A stretch of 64,000 nt of DNA from Tamarix chinensis (GCA_030549775.1 CM060173.1:28028032-28092031); one strand, 5' to 3'. Counted from the first letter of the stretch, positions 22,993 to 35,341 are shown. Notes: a model not told the origin generated them from the sequence alone. Numbers and translations: made by a program.

Positions 22993-24689
22993 TTTCGTAG
23001 TAGTGATTGCCCCTCTTTCCTTTTCCTTCCCCATGTTGCTCCCAATTTCCCCCGTGATGGTCGGGAAAATTTTGAAATTTATGCCGCCCGATCAACCTCA
23101 TAACCGTCCCATTTCTCATCGGCTTTGACCTCCTGGTAACCTCCACAACTCAAGCCTACCCTCCACTACTATAAATACCCCTTATATGGCTCAAAATCAA
23201 GTTTTCTTTTCCCGAAAACTCTAAGTGCAACCGGTGCGCCACCGCCACTTTAGAAGCCCCGTTCTCCACCGTTAGCCAACCTCGCCACCTCTTCTTCCTC
23301 CCAAACTCTTCCCTGCAACACCCTCTAATGAACTAATCCATCCACGTCCTTTGATTCTCCTTTTATGGGTCTCCATAACTGTGCAAAGTTTGCTGCAAAT
23401 CTCGCCAAAATTATTACCCCAAAATGTTAAACCACCATCCACCACCACATACGCCACTTCTACCACCCTCTAAACCACCCAATATCTCCTTCTAAGTCTC
23501 CTCCACCGACCGATAAACTTGTTTTATTTTTCTCCTTTCCCCTTCCCTCTTTTTCTTCATTTTCACCCCTCTTAGATCACTTTTCCGACCACCCATCCCC
23601 TCCAACTCAAGGTGAAACCCTAGACCTTTTCAACACTTCCTTTCGATTTATTGATAATTATTCTGCTTTTATCCTAATTTTTAATGTTAATTTAATTTTA
23701 ATTATTATTATTATAATTATTATTATTATTATTACCAACTATATCCTAATTGCTAAATTTTTTTGATAGGTTTAGGAGTATTATTGAGTTAGATAAATTA
23801 TTATTCTCAAATTTTGGTTATTTAATGGAATTATTACAGGTTTACTATTATTATTAATAATAATATTAATATTATTATTATTAGTGTGATTATTTATTTA
23901 ATATTGTAATTATTTCAAGAGGGGTAGAAACTTAAAATTTTAATTAAGTCTCGCACCTTTGCTTTGTATTACTATCATTAACTTTTTAACATTATTACTA
24001 ATTATATTATGATTATTATTTTTATTAACTTTTATATTATAAGTATATATATAATATTAATATCATTATTATATTCTCAAATAGTATTATTATTAAATGG
24101 GGTAGTTTTGAAAGTCATCTTGTAATTTTAAGATTTATGGTATTATTAATATTAATATTCTACTAATAAGAGCATTGTTAATAATGTTTTATTTTTATTG
24201 TTATTATTATTGTTATTATTACTACTACTACTACTACTACTATTACTAATACTATTTTGGTGAAGGGTAGAAACCCTTATATCACTACCCTTTTTAAATG
24301 AAAATAATAATTTATTTGTATTTTTAAGTAATATTTTGTATAGTTAATTATTGTGTAGTATTATTTTAATTAAAACCCAAATCTTAGAATAAGTTAGAGA
24401 ATAATAACATTTATAAGGGAGCCTAATTTTTTTATATTTTTATATAATAGGTGAACCCAATCAAACCCCTCAAGTAGAATGGGAATGTGCACCAAGACCG
24501 GTGATAATTTAGGTAAGGGTTTACTAAGGCCATTTGTGTGTTTATATGCATTATGTGTTTCATATGCCATGTATTCTATGTTTATTATTATTAATTATTT
24601 CATATGTGATATGATTATAGAGTTGAAGTTTGTCAGTGTGAATAAATTGTGGCATGATAATTATGCGTATGTTTATGTCATTATTGTAT

Positions 24690-25150
24690 GATATGGCCTT
24701 AAGGCATAGTGTTAGGGTTGTGCATGAAACGACATGGTGTTAGGGTTTGCATGAAATGACATGATGTTAGGGTTTTGCATGGAATGGCATGGTGCTAGCT
24801 AGGGTTTGCATGGAATGGCATGGAGTTAGGGTTTGCATGAAATGGCATGATTTTAGGGTTTGTATGGAAGCATGTCCACGTGGAGTTAGGGTTGCTTATG
24901 AATTAGGGTTTGCATGGGAGTGTGGTATACGTGGAGCTAGGGTTTGCATGTGAATTAGGGTTGCATGGAAGTTTGTCTACGTGGAGTTAGGGTTTGCATG
25001 GGAGCTAGGGTTTGTATGGAAGTGTGGTACATGGAGTTAGGGTTTGCATGTGGATTAGGGTTGCATGGAAGTATGTCTACGTGGAGTTAGGGTTTGTATG
25101 GAAGTGTGGTACGTGGAGATTGGGTTCGCATGGGAGATAGGATTGCATGG
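24690..25150 (+). repeat. TTAGGGTTTGCATG tandem repeat within an LTR
   Basis: About fifteen imperfect units are built around TTAGGGTTTGCATGGAATGG. The first part has a period near 28-30 bases; from about 24870 a longer unit of roughly 100 bases with GTCTACGTGGAG and GGAAGTGTGGTAC appears. TTAGGGTTT overlaps the plant telomere motif, but the spacing and flanks show this is an LTR-internal expansion. Confidence 0.85.
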
Positions 25151-25229
25151 AGTTAGTCATGCATGTCTGGGCAAATGTTTGTAAATGAAAAATGTTGTTA
25201 AATAAAATATTTAAGACACTAATATCTTA

Positions 25230-25600
25230 AAGTGGAAGATATTGAGACGGGACCAGTCGATCTATTGGTTAGGAATAGTGGTTAGGATTTTTACCCTATA
25301 TGTGACCGATCCACCAGTAATAATAGTGGTTAGGACATGAGGTCCTATATGTGACCGGCCCACCGGTTATAATAGTGGGGATCCCGAGCTCAATAAAGAC
25401 AAACTAGATCATCAATGCTATTAAAAGATACTAATTACTTATAGTGGAATACTATGCGAACAAGAACCAAGCCGATCCACCGATCAGGAATAGTGGTTAG
25501 AGTTTTACCTTATATGTGACTGATCCACCGGTAATAATAGTGGTTAGGGCATGATGCTCTATGTGTGATCGACCCACCGGTTATAATAGTGGGATGTTCT
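25230..25600 (+). repeat. Paired dyad blocks (CCACCGGTnATAATAGTGG) in a family A LTR
   Basis: Two blocks, about 25230-25385 and 25440-25595, each hold three repeats of 'GACCGATCCACCGGTAATAA' followed by TAGTGG and a TTAGG...TATATGTGA spacer. The same motif occurs at 59490-59711, and in reverse complement (CCACTATTnnTAAnnnGGTGG) at 1007-1200, 26420-26580 and 33735-33860. It is a fixed feature of family A LTRs. Role unknown. Confidence 0.8.
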
Positions 25601-26594
25601 TGTTTTCGCATAGATATGATAAAAGGCATGGTGTGTATCGAATTTTGATAAAAGAAAGATTAAATGATTAATCCAGACCTTTTTGGGCCTTATGTGTGGA
25701 CTTGTTGATTATAAGTTATGGATTTCACTTTATGCTTCTATGTGTCATATGTATGGGTTGTAATTGTATGTGATCATTATCCTGCATGATTTAATGTTTT
25801 ATATGCCGGCCTTAGTATTCGATTACCTTACTTAGTACATAGCATACTGATCACCCGTTTTATGGGTGCTACTCATTCCCACGAGCAGAAGTCCCATCTA
25901 ATCTATTACAGGTAGAAGATACCTACTTTGATGCTATCGATGTCTATGGGACATCAGGAAGGCAGAGTGATAACTGGGCTGGATCAATCTCTAGAGTGAC
26001 GTGGTCATGTCCCTTTTTAAATTTATGACTCATGTTATCTTCTATTATGTTTGAATTGTCGAAACAAGTTTACTAATATTATTTAGTTATTATCTGGAAA
26101 AACAATAGCTGGTATTTCGAATTATGTAAGACTTGCGCGTACTTTGATTCTTGTTTGTATAAATTTGGATTTTTATGGTGTCATTAATAGTATTTTTCTT
26201 AGCCTTAGCACTTGGTACTAGAACGGTAGGAGTGAACCGGTCTGGTACTAAGTGTGGTGGTAACATCCCTAGAAATTTACGGTTTTAATTTATGAGCATT
26301 GCTTTTAAAAAAATGTGTAAATTTTGGGGGTGTTACACAAATAAATGAAAATTCTCATAAGATAGAAAATGATCCAGATTCCATTATTAAGTATAATCCA
26401 TTTTCATTCTTTTATATATCTTGAGTGTAGGAACCCCACTATTCTTAAACTGGTGGAACGGTCTGAAACTCCATCTCAAGGACAACACACCTGAGCTACT
26501 ATTATCATTCGGTGGAATGGATCTAAAAACATCACCTTCTCGGGGTAACACGCTCCTGAGCTACTATTCTCTCTAGTAGAACAGGAATACATAT

Positions 26595-26598
<4 letters not shown>

Positions 26599-26625
<27 letters not shown>
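26599..26625. repeat. (AC)n microsatellite
   Basis: About 13 AC units lie in the minus-strand family A LTR next to its dyad block. A TACA/TATA run is found at the matching place near 33880-33910, which suggests a repeat-prone site in the family. Confidence 0.95.
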
Positions 26626-26630
<5 letters not shown>

Positions 26631-26701
26631 GACCTTGGTCCTGACTTATGTATTCTTCCACTGTAAATCAATAGTATATTTTCCAAAGGTTATAATGATA
26701 C

Positions 26702-27557
26702 TGATGTGTATCTCAAAAATTTGTATTTAAATAATTCTATTAATTATTGTAAATTACATTGCACATATAATTACTTTTCTTATTCTGTGGATAATTAGGA
26801 AAGTAAATCAGGTTATGGGAGATGGATCATAAATTGGCTGCTATGAATAGATGTTGCTGGTTGATGTTGCTAATAGGAAATTACTGCATTAATTTGTTGA
26901 TTATCCCATATGATGCATTCGTCGGCATATATTGGCTAGTGGAAATTAAGTTGGCCGCATAATCCGCCACCCGACCCATATTTCTAGGTTAGAAGAATTT
27001 TAGATTATGCAACCCTTAATAACCATAATTAGCTACACAAATTAGCTGATGGGAATTAAGTTGTAAATCCTTTATTTGGATTATTGTAAGCCTGCATTTT
27101 GTAGTTGGGTTGACTTGTTGTTAGGAACACCAACGACTTATGTTTGTCTATATAGGTTGGCCGAACTATTGGGCTGATATATTGGATCTTATATTCTTAT
27201 AAGGGCTTGTATTGTCTTTATTGTATATGCCCATATATAAGGCGTATAGAGAATGCTTGACGACACTTTTTGCTGATTATACCATTCAATCATGTATTTT
27301 TCTCTCTGGAATCTTCTCTCTCTCGACTCTTCTCTCTCTTTCGTGACTGTCTCGTTCGCTCGATCTTCTTCTCTATTGATCTTCTTCTCGAATCCCTTTT
27401 TGTTATCCAACTTCAATTGCTCTTGCTTATAACTACGCACTGAGTTTTCTTGATCTTCCTTTGGATTAAATTCCTTAGGCTGATTATTGCGTGTAGTCGA
27501 ACCCCATGCTCTATTCAAGATTCAACACAAATCTTGAAACCTATCCAGGCTTCATCA
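26702..27557 (+). repeat. 5' LTR of the family C gypsy element
   Basis: It runs from TGATGTGTATCTC to CTTCATCA and is nearly identical to 32833-33699. The main difference is a block of about 12 bases (GAGCTCATCAACCG region) present only in the 3' LTR near 33326-33340. CATATATAAGGCG (about 27230) is a likely core promoter, followed by a CT-rich leader (27300-27400). A minus-strand open frame here (27189-27518) is LTR sequence. Confidence 0.9.
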
Positions 27558-27560
27558 TTT

Positions 27561-27573
27561 TGGTATCAGAGCC
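27561..27573 (+). other. Primer-binding site, initiator tRNA-Met
   Basis: TGGTATCAGAGCC begins three bases after the LTR end. It is the standard complement of the plant initiator tRNA-Met 3' end used by most chromoviruses and copia elements. Confidence 0.95.
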
Positions 27574-28299
27574 TCGAATCATCGAGTGCTTGTGGTTTAT
27601 TTCTTTTATTGTTGAATTTTATTATTCTTTTCCCAATTCTTGAGTTCGCTAACCCTTGAATCTGTAAGTGGTGTTTCTAGGGTTTGTGATAGACAAGAAT
27701 CGAACGATTCTTGTTGCGATTAAATCATCGGTAAAGAAGTTAACCCTAACGAGACAATAGTGCTGGGAAACCATAAGTAACTATTATTATGAACTTATCA
27801 ATTAGGGTTTGGTTGGGATTCTTGAATCCTGACAGTAATTGATAAGTACTTCACAATCAGTAAACTCGATCCTTTTCTCTTTCTAATTCCTGCAATTCTT
27901 AGGCTTAAGAATTGATATTCCTGTTGCGAGTTAATGCTCCACTAAGGAGTGTGAAGGTATGAACTCAGTACCGGCGAACCTTTGGTTCTAGAAAGGAGTA
28001 GGGGCTCCAAGAAGAGCGGTCCTAACTTGTTATTCGGCTTAATTGCCAACATTTTTTGGCGTGGTAATTTTGTTCCTTTCTTGAAAATTTTGTTGTTGTG
28101 TGTTAGTAAATGATTGTCTAATATTATTGTGCTATTTTAGTAGATCCTTTTAATTGTGTAGTTGCACTGTGATCACTCTATTATAAGTGTGCTCAATTTT
28201 GCTGTCATCATTTGAATCATTAGCTTCAATTGTACTAATTTCTGTAAACTACTCGATTGTCTATGTTGATTATAAAATAAATAAAGTATAGAATTCATT

Positions 28300-29166
28300 A
28301 TGTCTAATAACGGCTAGTATGTGAACAAATCTGTGTCAGTGTCTAGTAACGACTTATTAGAAATGCTTAGAACATTTCAAGAACAAATGACTACCCAATT
28401 AGCTGTGTTGTTTGCTAACCTAGAGCAAAGAATAAGAGAATAAGAAATAAGGATTAATGATTTACAGAATAATAGACTAAATGATCAACATGCTGGTGTA
28501 TTAGGTAGGGCTCCCATGGACCTTAGAAATAGGATTCCCCCTTTAACAAACTTAGAAGAATTAGAAGATCAAATATCCAATAATAGTGATAGGAGACCTA
28601 GATAGGTTAATAGGCAGGAATGAGAATTAGATCAAAGTGATAGGAATATAGGTAACCTTAAGTTTAACATACCTGGATTCAATGGGAGAAATGATCCTGA
28701 TTATTACTTTTAATGGGAAAGGAAGATAGAATTAGTGTTTGAGTGCCATAATTATTCTGATGAAAAGAAAATTAAAGTAGTTGTAGTAGAGTTTACAAAC
28801 TATGCTTCTTCTTGGTATTATAACCTTGTTTTAACTAGGCATAGGAGTGGAGAACCACCTATACAAACTTGGGATGAATTTAAGGCTTTAATGCTAAAGA
28901 TGTTTGTTCCAAATTATTATTATAGGGAGTTACATAAGAAGCTGCAAACATTAAATCAGGGTAATAGGTCTGTAGATGAGTACTTTAAAGAACTAGAGAT
29001 GTTGGTGATCAAAATGGGAATTGTTGAGGATGAGGATGCCACAATGGCTAGGTTCTTGAGTGGGTTAAATTCTGAGATAGCTGATAAGGTAGATTTATAT
29101 CCATATGGAACTTTGAATGAGATGGTTAATAGCAACAAAAATAGAAAGTCAAATAAGGAGAACTAG
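28300..29166 (+). pseudogene. gag: gag of the family C gypsy element (inactivated)
   Basis: The frame starts at ATG 28300 and continues to 29166. A stretch typical of the retrotransposon gag core is visible: FNIPGFNGRNDPDYY, then WERKIELVFECHNYSDEKK, FVPNYYYREL and MARFLSGLNSEIAD. Gag would form the virus-like particle. Five stops interrupt the N-terminal part (28315, 28441, 28603, 28621, 28711). At about 29127-29150 the homologous reading moves to frame 2, so the knuckle and protease are out of register with the core. The zinc knuckle (FKCVGLGHIAFEC, about 29365-29402) lacks its first Cys, which is Gly here. Confidence 0.85.
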
Positions 29167-32100
29167 ACAAGATAAACCCCCTGGAATTGGGTTTAGAAAT
29201 ACCCTAAAGAGAAATTTTGGTGGAAATAGTTCTAAGAATTTGAGGAACAATGGAAAAGTTGATTTTAGGGGTAAAGGTAATGAGGTTAAGGTAGGGAACA
29301 TATTTGATAAAGGAAGAACTAACCCTAGTAGTGGACCTAACAGAACTAGAGACATAAAGGGTTTTAAGTGTGTGGGACTAGGTCATATCGCTTTTGAATG
29401 TCCTAATAGGAGGAATATTTTGATTAGAGAGTCTGGAGACATAGAGTCTGAATCTAAGGAAGAAGAATTAGAGGTCAACATGACTAGGGATGACAATAGT
29501 GATTCAAAAGAAGAAATAGAACTTCCAATTAGTAGAGATCTTTTTGTTGTGCGTAGGGCATTAAATAGTAATAAGTTTTCTGATCCAAATGCATTACAGA
29601 GAGAAAACATATTTCATACTAGATTTTTAATTAATGACAAGTTTTTTAACATGCCAATCGATAGTGGGAGTTGCATAAATGCTACTGGTATTTTATTAGT
29701 ATCTACGTTAGGTTTACCAACCGCTAAGCATCTAAAACCCTATAGGCTTCAATGGTTAAATAAATTAGGAGATGTTAAGGTTAGTCAACAGGTTTTAGTA
29801 AAATTAAAATTAGGTAAGTATAAAGATTCTATTTTGTGTGATATTGTCCCAATGCATGCTGCTCATTTGTTATTAGGAAGGCGATGGCAATATGATAGAA
29901 GAGTGACCCATGATGGGTACAAGAATAGATATACTGTACATAAGGATGATAAGAAGATTATTTTATCACCCATGACTCTAAAAGAAATCTTTGATGATCA
30001 AATTAAAATAATATATGACTATAAGGATTTAACTAAGCAAAGTGTAGAGATTGGAACTTGCTCAAAAGAGGTTAAGAAATCATCTAGATTTTATGCCAAA
30101 AAAAGTGATGTTGAAAGGGCTATTAGGCAGCAATCAAATATATATCGAATGGTCTATAAAGAGTGTTATGAGTGTCATATAGAGTTAAATGAGGATGTAC
30201 CTAATAATGTTAGAGAGCTATTAGAGGAATATAGTGAGTTATTTCCTAAGGAGATTCCCCATGGACTACCTCCATTAAGGGGCATAGAACACCAAATAGA
30301 TTTTGTACCAGGAGCTGTCATTCCAAAAAGACCTACTTATAGAGCTTATCCAGAGGAAGTTAAGGAGTTAAAGAAATAGGTTTCTGAATTGTTGAGTAAG
30401 GGATATATTAAGGAGTCAATGAGTCCTTGTGCTGTACCAGTTCTTTTAGTCCCAAAGAAAGATGGAAGTTGGAGGATGTGCATTGATAGTAGAGTAGTAA
30501 ACAAGATAACCATTAAGTTTAGGTATCCTATACCTAGGTTAGATGAAATGTTAGATCTTTTACATGGTGCTGTAATTTTTTCTAAAATAGATTTGAAGAG
30601 TGGGTATCATCAAATTAGGATGAAACCAGGAGATGAGTGGAAAACAACTTTTAAAACAAATTTTAGGTTATATGAGTAGTTAGTTATGCCATTTAGATTA
30701 TACAATGCTCCAAGTACATTTATGAGACTTATGAACCATTTGCTTAGAAACTTTATTGGGAAGTTTGTAGTTGTTTATTTTGATGACATACTTATAGCAA
30801 ACCTCTAGAAAAGCATTTGAAACATTTAAGAATTATTATGGATGTGTTTAAGGAAGAAAAGTTATATGCTAATTTAGCTAAGTCCAGATTTTATTTAGAA
30901 AGTGTGGTATTCTTAGGGTTTGTTATTGGTAGGGATGGCATATCTGTTCACAAGGAAAATATTAAAGTCATACAAGAGTGGCCTATACCTAAGACAGTAA
31001 CTGAAGTTAGGAGCTTTCATGGTTTGTGTTCTTTTTATCGTAGATTTGTTAGGAACTTTAGTACTATAGCAGTGCCTTTAACTGCAATAACAAAAAAGGA
31101 AAATGGTTTTAAATGGGGGTTAGAACAACATAAATCTTTTGAAACTTTTAAAATCAAATTAACACAAGCACCTGTATTAGTCCTTCTTGACTTTGATAAA
31201 ATGTTTGAATTAGATTGTGATGCTTTAGGTTTGGGAATTGGGACTATTCTTTCTCAAGAGGGTAGACCTATAGCTTATTTTAGTGAAAAGCTAAATGGTA
31301 GTACTTTAAATTACTCTAATGAAAAAGAATTATTTGCTTTAGTAAGAGCCTTAGAGGTATGACAACATTATTTATAGCCTAGAGAGTTTGTTATAAATAC
31401 TGATCAAGAAGCTATAACGTATCAAAAAAGCAAATCAAAATTAAATAGAAGATAGGGTAGGTGGATTGAATTTATTGAAAGTTTTCCCTATATAATTAAG
31501 TACAAAAAAAGGAGGTGACAATATAGTTGCAAATGCCTTATCTAGGAGACATGTTTTGTTAAACACAGTAGATGCTACTTTATTGGGATTTTCTTGTGTT
31601 AAGATTTTATATGTGGAGGATCATGATTTTAAGGAAATATATAAGAATTGTGAAACTACTGCGCAAGGAAAATATTATATCTATGAGGGTTACTTATTTA
31701 GAGAAAATAGATTGTGTATACCTGATTGTTCATATAGAGGATTGTTAATCCAAGAAGCACATAATTGTGGATTAATGGCACATTTAGGTTTTCAAAAGAC
31801 TTTGGATATACTAGTTGATCATTTTCACTGGCCTCATATGAAGAAATATGTGTTAAAATATTGTGTTAATTGTGTAGCTTGTAAAAAGGCTAAGTCCACA
31901 TCAAAACCTTTTAGATTGTATACTCCATTACCTGTTCCTACTTAGCCTTGGATTGATGTTTCTCTGGATTTTGTGTTGGGATTGCCTAGGACTAATAGGG
32001 CTAAAGATTCCATAATGGTTGTAGTAGATAGATTTAGTAAGATGTCACATTTTATACCCTGTAATAAAACTAATGATGTTGTAACTGTAGCTAATTTATT

Positions 32101-32861
32101 TTTTTCTTATATAGTTAAATTACATGGAGTACCTAGAACAATAGTATCTGATAGGAATGTTAAATTTCTGAGTCATTTTTGGAAGGTATTATGGGGAAGC
32201 TGGGGACTAAACTTTTATTTTTAACTACCTGTCATCCCCAAATTGATGGACAAATAGAGGTAGTGAATAGAACTTTAGGTAATATATTAAGGGCTATACT
32301 TGGAAAAAATCTTAGGCAATAGGAAGCTATATTACCACAATTGGAATTTGCTTATAATAGGACATTACATTCTACAACTAAGAAAACACCTTTTGAAGTT
32401 GTGTATGGTTTTAATCCCTTAACTCCCCTTGATTTGAGTCCTTTGCCTAATTTTGAATTGCATAATTTTGATGTTGCATCTCATGATAAAAATATGAAGA
32501 AACTACATGAATCTATAAGTCAACAGATTAATAAAAAGTTCAACCAATGGTTGAGGTTGCTAATAAAAGATGAAAGAAAATTGTTTTTCAATCAGGAGAT
32601 TTAGTTTGGGTACATCTTAGAAAGGAACATTTTCCAACACTTAGGAAATCTAAATTGGATCCTAAGGGAGATGGACATTTTACCGTATTAGAAAGAATTA
32701 ATGATAATGTTTATAAAATTGATTTTCCTACTAAATTTGGAAATGCTAGTGATTCTTTTAATATTTTTGATCTAAGTCCTTTTATAGGTATTACAAGGTT
32801 TCAGAGACAAAACCCCACCAAGAAGAGGGGAATAATGTGTATCTCAATAATTTGTATTTAA
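29117..32861 (+). pseudogene. pol: pol of the family C gypsy element (protease, RT, RNase H, integrase; inactivated)
   Basis: Domains in order: aspartic protease around IDSGS (about 29658); RT with [14 protein letters not shown] start, [13 protein letters not shown] and YFDD at 30776-30787; RNase H with FELDCDALGLGIG (about 31206) and YSNEKELFALVRALE; an integrase zinc finger (CVNCVACKKAK, near 31861); the D,D,E core ([30 protein letters not shown]); and a C-terminal GDLVWVHLRKE...LDPKGDGHF segment. Stops lie at 30377, 30677, 31360, 31943 and about 32320; several replace conserved Trp (for example YE-stop-LVMPF). Frame changes occur near 30795, 31510, 32190 and 32545. The RT-to-integrase order marks Ty3/gypsy rather than copia. 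Confidence 0.9.
32817..32832 (+). other. Polypurine tract of the gypsy element
   Basis: AAGAAGAGGGGAA directly precedes the 3' LTR (TAATGTGTATC). A purine run here is where plus-strand DNA synthesis is primed in LTR retrotransposons. Confidence 0.85.
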
Positions 32862-33699
32862 ATAATTCTATTAATTATTGTAAATTACATTGCACATATA
32901 ATTACTTTTCTTATTCTGTGGATAATTAGGAAAGTAAATCAGGTTATGGGAGATGGATCATAAATTGGCTGCTATGAATAGATGTTGCTGGTTGATGTTG
33001 CTAATAGGAAATTACTGCATTAATTTGTTGATTATCCCATATGATGCATTCGTTGGCATATATTGGCTAGTGGAAATTAAGTTGGCCGCATAATCCGCCA
33101 CCCGACCCATATTTCTAGGTTAGAAGGATTTTAGATTATGCAACCCTTAATAACCATAATTAGCTACACAAATTAGCTGATGGAAATTAAGTTGTAAATC
33201 CTTTATTTGGATTATTGTAAACCTGTATTTTGTCGTTGGGTGACTTGTTGTTAGGAACACCAACGACTTATGTTTGTCTATATAGGTTGGCCGAACTGTT
33301 GGGCTGATATATTGGATCTTGTATTGGAGCTCATCAACCGTATAAGGGCTTGTATTTTCTGTATTGTATACACCCATATATAAGGCATATACAGAATGCT
33401 TGACGACACTTTTTGCTGAATATACCATTCGATCATGTATTTTCTCTCTAGAATCTTCTCTCTCTCAACTTTTCTCTCTCTCTTGCGACTATCTCCTTTG
33501 CTCAATCTTCTTCTCTAATGATCTTCTTCTCAAATCTCTTTCTGTAATCCAACTTCAGTTGTTGTTGCTTATAACTGCACACTGAGTTTTCTTGATCTTC
33601 CTTTGGATTAAATTCCTTAGGCTGATTGTTGCGTGTAGTCGAACCCTGCGCTCAATTCACGATCTGGCGAAAATCTTGAAACCTATCCAAGCTTCATCG
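32833..33699 (+). repeat. 3' LTR of the family C gypsy element
   Basis: It runs from TAATGTGTATCTC to CTTCATCG. Compared with the 5' LTR, the terminal TGATG and CATCA have each lost one base match. Point differences are scattered. An ORF 33364-33585 and its minus-strand neighbours are LTR sequence. The remainder of the host LTR resumes at 33700. Confidence 0.9.
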
Positions 33700-35341
33700 T
33701 ATATATTTTTATTTCACAATGACTAGGGGTCCCACTATTCTTAATCCGGTGGAACGGACTAAAGTACCTTCTAGGGACAAAAGACTCCCGAGCCACTAAT
33801 ATTTCTAGCGGAATGGAGATTAAAACTTGGGATAAAACGCTCCTGAGACACTATTCTTCCCGATGGAATGGGAATACATACGTACATACATACATACATA
33901 TATATATATATGTAGAAAAATAGATCATCTTATCCCTACTCACGTGCTCTTCACTTTAAGTAATTAGTATCTTATTCAAGATTGATTATTAGGAAAACAC
34001 ATATAAACAGACATACATATAGTATAGGTTCAAGTCCTTAAGTCCTTTCAAACCCTAATTATATATCCTTGAGTATTCATTCTCCTAGATTGATTATTCC
34101 ACACAACTTATATTACATCATTTCCAAATCCCATCATTATTATCATATCCAAAATGCACGATCTAATTCCCATACATATATATCAATAATCTCATCCTGA
34201 TATATTATTCCAAAAATATCTAAGACCCAAATTCCTTAGATATGTCATAACACCTCCCACGAAATTTACATGATTACCAATTCCGATAGAAAACCTCATA
34301 AGGTCAAATATTAACAACATATTTAGAAATCTAAATAACCTCTAGATATTATACATGGAATAATGATATTATCATTATAAGATAGTCACCCCAAATTTTC
34401 CATTGAATCATTTAAGGACCCCAAACAATAATAATACACCCAAAAATTTCCTCACATATTAGTTTCCAAGTCCACAATTTATCATCATAACTCATGAGAA
34501 TTGTTAAGTCCATTTATCAAAACTCATTTAACCCATATTTCATACCATAAGATATATTTCCACAAATATGACATTATCATAATAAAATAATAATGGTACA
34601 TCTTATCCATTCTTACTTTCTTTCAATAACATAATATCCTTAAGCCTATATTTCATACCATAAGATATATTTCCACAAATATGGCATTATCACAACAAAA
34701 TTATAACATAATGGTACTTCTCACCCATTCTTACTTCCTTTCAACATAATATTCATATCATCATAAAATATCATGAGCAACACATGTTACATCATATATC
34801 AACAATATCATGAAAAACACATATAACCATACAAGTAAATAACACCAAAAATCCTAAGCATCATATAATATCCTTACCAACTAGGACACTGGACTCTGAG
34901 CATGCAAATCCTAGACTTCCTCCTCTGAAGCTATTGGAATACCACCAATGAAAAATAATAAATTTCATGGTTAGGCTTGAAGAGTTAAATCAAAGGATAA
35001 GTCAAGGTAAAGAGTGTAAAAATAGAAATAATAGTAGTCAAATGGGAGCTTGATATGTGTGGATGTGTAGAGGAATGTGTGGTGGAGCTATGATAAAATT
35101 TTGGTGGTTTTTGAACAAGGTTTAGGGGTGAAAATACGGGTGTACAACCAAAAATGGAAAGTTTCATGGATGTGCTGTAAAAGGTGTAGCCCTGGTCGAG
35201 TGTAAAGATCATGCACGACCAAGCGGTGTTGAGTTATACGGCTGTGTTGGAAGCGGTGATGGATGTCTGCAAGAGCTGATGGTGTAAGTGGGGAAGGTAA
35301 GGTAAGTTGCAGGTGCAAGTTGCAACAATTTTAATTGTTGG
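33700..35341 (-). other. Fourth piece of the interrupted family A LTR
   Basis: It opens with family A dyads (CCCACTATTCTTAATCCGG at 33731; repeats near 33795 and 33850) and a TACATACATA run. From 34970 it becomes GC-richer. On the minus strand 35320-34985 reads as the leader and promoter side of the LTR. Minus-strand open frames at 34985-35212 and 35088-35318 lie in this leader and have no domain. A pair of similar segments (CATACCATAAGATATATTTCC at about 34541 and 34656) forms a local duplication of about 115 bases. Confidence 0.55.

Larger units (their letters stand above)
20301..23005 (-). mobile_element. Non-autonomous CACTA (En/Spm) element, copy 1
   Basis: The 3-bp TSD ATT is at 20298-20300 and 23006-23008. 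The left end is CACTACCACGGAAAAGGGG; the right end, CCCCTTTTCGTAGTAGTG, is its near-complement, giving the CACTA...TAGTG ends of the En/Spm superfamily. Both sides hold dense inverted TTTAATAACGG/CCGTTATTAAA repeats. The middle aligns, inverted, with the copy at 42591-44926; this copy is given the minus strand only to express that relation. No TNP2-type transposase is visible, so movement would need enzyme from elsewhere. Short shared open frames (21209-21400, 22327-22590) have no domain I recognise and could be remnants of captured exons. Confidence 0.9.
19446..26337 (+). mobile_element. Family A LTR (plus strand) split by a CACTA element
   Basis: It begins near TGCCCCGAAAATTTC (19446) and ends GGGGGTGTTACA (26337). 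Without the 2705-bp CACTA element and its 3-bp TSD it is about 4.2 kb, longer than other family A copies because of tandem expansions at 24690-25150 and 25230-25600. A pyrimidine-rich leader (19860-20300) and CTATAAATACCCC (about 23170) look like core promoter sequence. The 3' part carries TTTTATGGGTGCTACTCATT (about 25856) and CTTAGCCTTAGCACTTGG (about 26198), both shared with 35342-38129. Candidate TSDs (TAAAA and CAAAT) match at only 3 of 5 bases, so the left boundary is uncertain. Confidence 0.55.
26702..33699 (+). mobile_element. Ty3/gypsy retrotransposon, family C, two LTRs, coding region inactivated
   Basis: This 6998-bp element has 856- and 867-bp LTRs, an initiator-tRNA-Met primer site, gag, protease, RT, RNase H and integrase in gypsy order, and a polypurine tract. 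The protein match is to plant chromoviruses, of the group with a RNA-binding knuckle like CxxC-GxGHIAxEC and the [10 protein letters not shown] motif. No chromodomain follows the integrase; CRM versus Reina placement needs a tree. LTR ends are TGATG...CATCA (TAATG and CATCG in the 3' copy after point changes). Flanks GATAC and TATAT match at only 3 of 5 bases. It is inserted in the minus-strand family A LTR. Frameshifts and stops in every domain make it non-functional. Confidence 0.92.

Noticed and set aside
24690..25150. Interstitial telomere repeat
   Set aside because: TTAGGGTTT occurs once per 28-30-base unit with other conserved sequence between, and lies within LTR boundaries.
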